A stretch of 64,000 nucleotides of DNA from Pseudoalteromonas sp. FUC4 (GTDB lineage Bacteria; Pseudomonadota; Gammaproteobacteria; Enterobacterales; Alteromonadaceae). Shown one piece after another: positions 63,893-64,000 of this stretch. The DNA lies in the NCBI RefSeq assembly GCF_008370255.1, contig NZ_SEUI01000001.1:897823-961822 (forward strand). Reading direction: 5' to 3'. Position 1 is the first letter of the stretch; each line of letters begins with the position of its first letter. Under the pieces are notes generated by a model. It was not told where the DNA came from and did not search any database. It saw nothing but the letters and a program-made list of their open reading frames with translations. A program made the translations under genes and the position numbers.

Positions 63893-64000
63893 CTTTATAA
63901 AACTCACTTGTACCGAATCTGTTTTTTATAACTCTACAAATAACTTAAAAGGCTCTAGTGCTTTAATTGTTATTTATAAAAATGGGTTAACATCAAAAAC

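Overview
The window looks like a chromosomal segment of a marine gammaproteobacterium, most likely Pseudoalteromonas or a close relative in the Alteromonadales. This rests on the AT-rich base composition, protein similarity recalled from families (FabA, RMF, the LiuR-controlled branched-chain amino acid genes, MesX/MesD) and short dispersed inverted-repeat elements of the kind seen in that group. No database search was run. No tRNA, rRNA or CRISPR array was seen.

Region by region. 0.2-7.1 kb: a polyol-type (sorbitol/mannitol-like) ABC uptake operon with its own outer-membrane porin and a SorC-family regulator, all on the minus strand. 7.6-13.2 kb: an orphan receiver protein followed by the MoxR / DUF58 / transglutaminase triad and a Na+/H+ antiporter-family protein. 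13.4-16.6 kb: a QueD-like / M23 peptidase / acyl-CoA thioesterase operon, divergent from fabA (with a FabR-like palindrome), then rmf. 16.9-21.4 kb: acuR-acuI (acryloyl-CoA detoxification) with matching operator-like words, a VF530-family gene behind an SD-masking hairpin, a DUF3859 gene and a YHYH lipoprotein operon. 21.5-29.6 kb: a soluble Ser/Thr kinase, MITE-like elements, a second YHYH locus, a small beta-barrel and membrane proteins. 29.7-32.8 kb: a truncated spermidine-synthase-like remnant and the folate-independent methionine synthase pair mesX-mesD with MetJ-like boxes upstream.

32.9-39.3 kb is the most unusual part: a small chromosomal integron. intI lies on the plus strand with a LexA-box motif just upstream. 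A minus-strand cassette array carries four well-formed attC sites, one attC split by an IS110-family element, and six or seven cassette genes. One cassette holds a 72-codon gene, apparently toxin-like, whose expected start codon reads ATA. The IS has a long structured left end that could encode a bridge RNA.

39.3-55.9 kb holds the valine/isoleucine and leucine catabolic operons, arranged divergently around liuR. Together they convert branched-chain amino acids to propionyl-CoA, acetyl-CoA and acetoacetate. 56-64 kb contains a LysR regulator, three tandem near-identical 138-bp non-coding units with terminator-like hairpins, a periplasmic solute-binding-like protein, an MsrA-thioredoxin-MsrB fusion, pxpB-pxpC without pxpA, and asnB.
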